64,000 bases of DNA from Pseudonocardia kujensis (GTDB lineage: Bacteria > Actinomycetota > Actinomycetes > Mycobacteriales > Pseudonocardiaceae): the NCBI RefSeq assembly GCF_021283305.1, contig NZ_JAJSOK010000031.1, positions 1-64,000 on the forward strand. The letters run 5' to 3'. Shown piece by piece: positions 63,541 to 64,000 of the stretch. Below the pieces are notes generated by a model that was not told the DNA's origin, made no database searches, and was given only the letters and a program-made list of their open reading frames with translations. Each line of letters opens with the position of its first letter. The first letter of the stretch is position 1. The translations under genes were made by a program, and so were the position numbers.

Positions 63541-64000
63541 CCAGTACCGAAACCCGGACGGCAGGCAGGCTGGGCGACTCCCCGCTCCGCCCCGACGGCA
63601 CCCTCAAGGTCACCGGCGAGTTCGCCTACTCCTCCGATCTCTGGCACGACGACATGGTCTGGGGCGTCACGCTGCGCAGCCCGCACCCGCACGCCCGGAT
63701 CCGGTCGATCGACGTCACGGATGCACTGCGCGTCCCCGGCGTCTCCGCGGTCCTCACCGCGGCGGACGTCCCGGGCGAGAACGCCGTCGGGCTGGAGCAC
63801 CTCGACACCCCCGCGCTGGCCGACCGTGTGGTCCGCTACCAGGGCGAACCCGTCGCGCTGGTCGCCGCGGACCATCCGGAGACCGCCCGCCGGGCGGCGA
63901 AGCGGATCGTCGTGGACTACGAGGCGCTGCCGGCCGTCACCGACCCGCGGCGCGCGCTCGACGCCGACGCCCCGCTCGTCCACGCCTCGCACGAGGACAA
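63537..64000 (+). CDS. Xanthine dehydrogenase molybdopterin-binding subunit (partial, runs off window)
   Basis: The first 154 residues are visible: SPLRPDGTLKVTGEFAYSSD, MVWGVTLRSPHPHARIRSID, VSAVLTAADVPGENAVG, VVRYQGEPVALVAADHPETA. This is the conserved alpha/beta hammerhead domain of CoxL/XdhA-type large subunits; the molybdopterin and catalytic Glu regions lie beyond the edge. It completes the heterotrimer that oxidises hypoxanthine or xanthine to urate. Coupled to the deaminase by ATGA. Confidence 0.92.
   Translation, partial: MTSTETRTAGRLGDSPLRPDGTLKVTGEFAYSSDLWHDDMVWGVTLRSPHPHARIRSIDVTDALRVPGVSAVLTAADVPGENAVGLEHLDTPALADRVVRYQGEPVALVAADHPETARRAAKRIVVDYEALPAVTDPRRALDADAPLVHASHED

Overview
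The window is about 64 kb of very GC-rich DNA (G/C-dominated third codon positions, GTG and TTG starts, many ATGA overlaps) from a high-GC actinobacterium. A rifamycin phosphotransferase gene with its rifamycin-associated element, a mycothiol-type maleylpyruvate isomerase homologue, PucR and SARP/LuxR-ATPase regulators and stacked universal stress proteins fit Pseudonocardiaceae. A Pseudonocardia-like host is an inference. No rRNA, tRNA or CRISPR array was recognised.

Layout. 1-5.6 kb: signalling block with a leftward ATPase-domain switch protein cut by the window edge, a 1396-residue hybrid histidine kinase with six HAMP-type repeats, and a coupled response regulator. 5.7-11.7 kb: polysaccharide-deacetylase-fold hydrolase, small HTH protein, IclR regulator, rifamycin phosphotransferase under a RAE, and a CBM48-like small protein. 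12.0-18.1 kb: leftward operon OsmC / CzcO-like flavoprotein / SnoaL-like / cytochrome P450, divergent from an AAA-LuxR regulator. 18.2-26.6 kb: ArsR-AHSA1 fusion with maleylpyruvate isomerase homologue, PhoU, a MOSC-ferredoxin reductase-ferredoxin fusion, a SARP/AfsR-type regulator and a lipoprotein. 26.7-33.6 kb: stress block with a P-type ATPase, PPK2, universal stress proteins, STAS protein and DoxX. 33.7-38.1 kb: zinc-ribbon protein, sulfite-oxidase-like enzyme, MetQNI-type ABC importer and a RibD-C protein.

38.2-41.8 kb and 59.2-64.0 kb together make a purine-degradation locus. The left half has a urate/xanthine permease fused to an OHCU-decarboxylase-like domain, OHCU decarboxylase, hydroxyisourate hydrolase and urate oxidase. 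The right half has PucR, the three xanthine dehydrogenase subunits and an 8-oxoguanine-deaminase-like amidohydrolase. The halves are separated by a 16-kb, almost entirely translationally coupled catabolic operon (42.0-57.9 kb). It encodes a TetR regulator, an IpdAB-like CoA-transferase-family pair, acyl-CoA dehydrogenase, enoyl-CoA hydratase, an acetone-carboxylase/hydantoinase-type pair, aryl-AMP/CoA ligase, an APH-type kinase, thiolase, Old Yellow Enzyme, flavodoxin and an aryl-CoA-type flavin monooxygenase.

The monooxygenase and Old Yellow Enzyme look like the two separated halves of 2-aminobenzoyl-CoA monooxygenase/reductase. I therefore propose an aerobic aryl-CoA route: CoA activation, dearomatisation by oxygenation plus reduction, hydrolytic ring opening and thiolysis. 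The substrate is unknown. Two 15-bp near-identical inverted repeats (41831-41845 and 57887-57901) bracket this block. Five palindromic repeats at an exact 41-bp period flank the adjoining dehydrogenase gene. These boundary signals, the split purine locus, and a permease-OHCU fusion whose catalytic His and Glu are replaced are the most notable observations.
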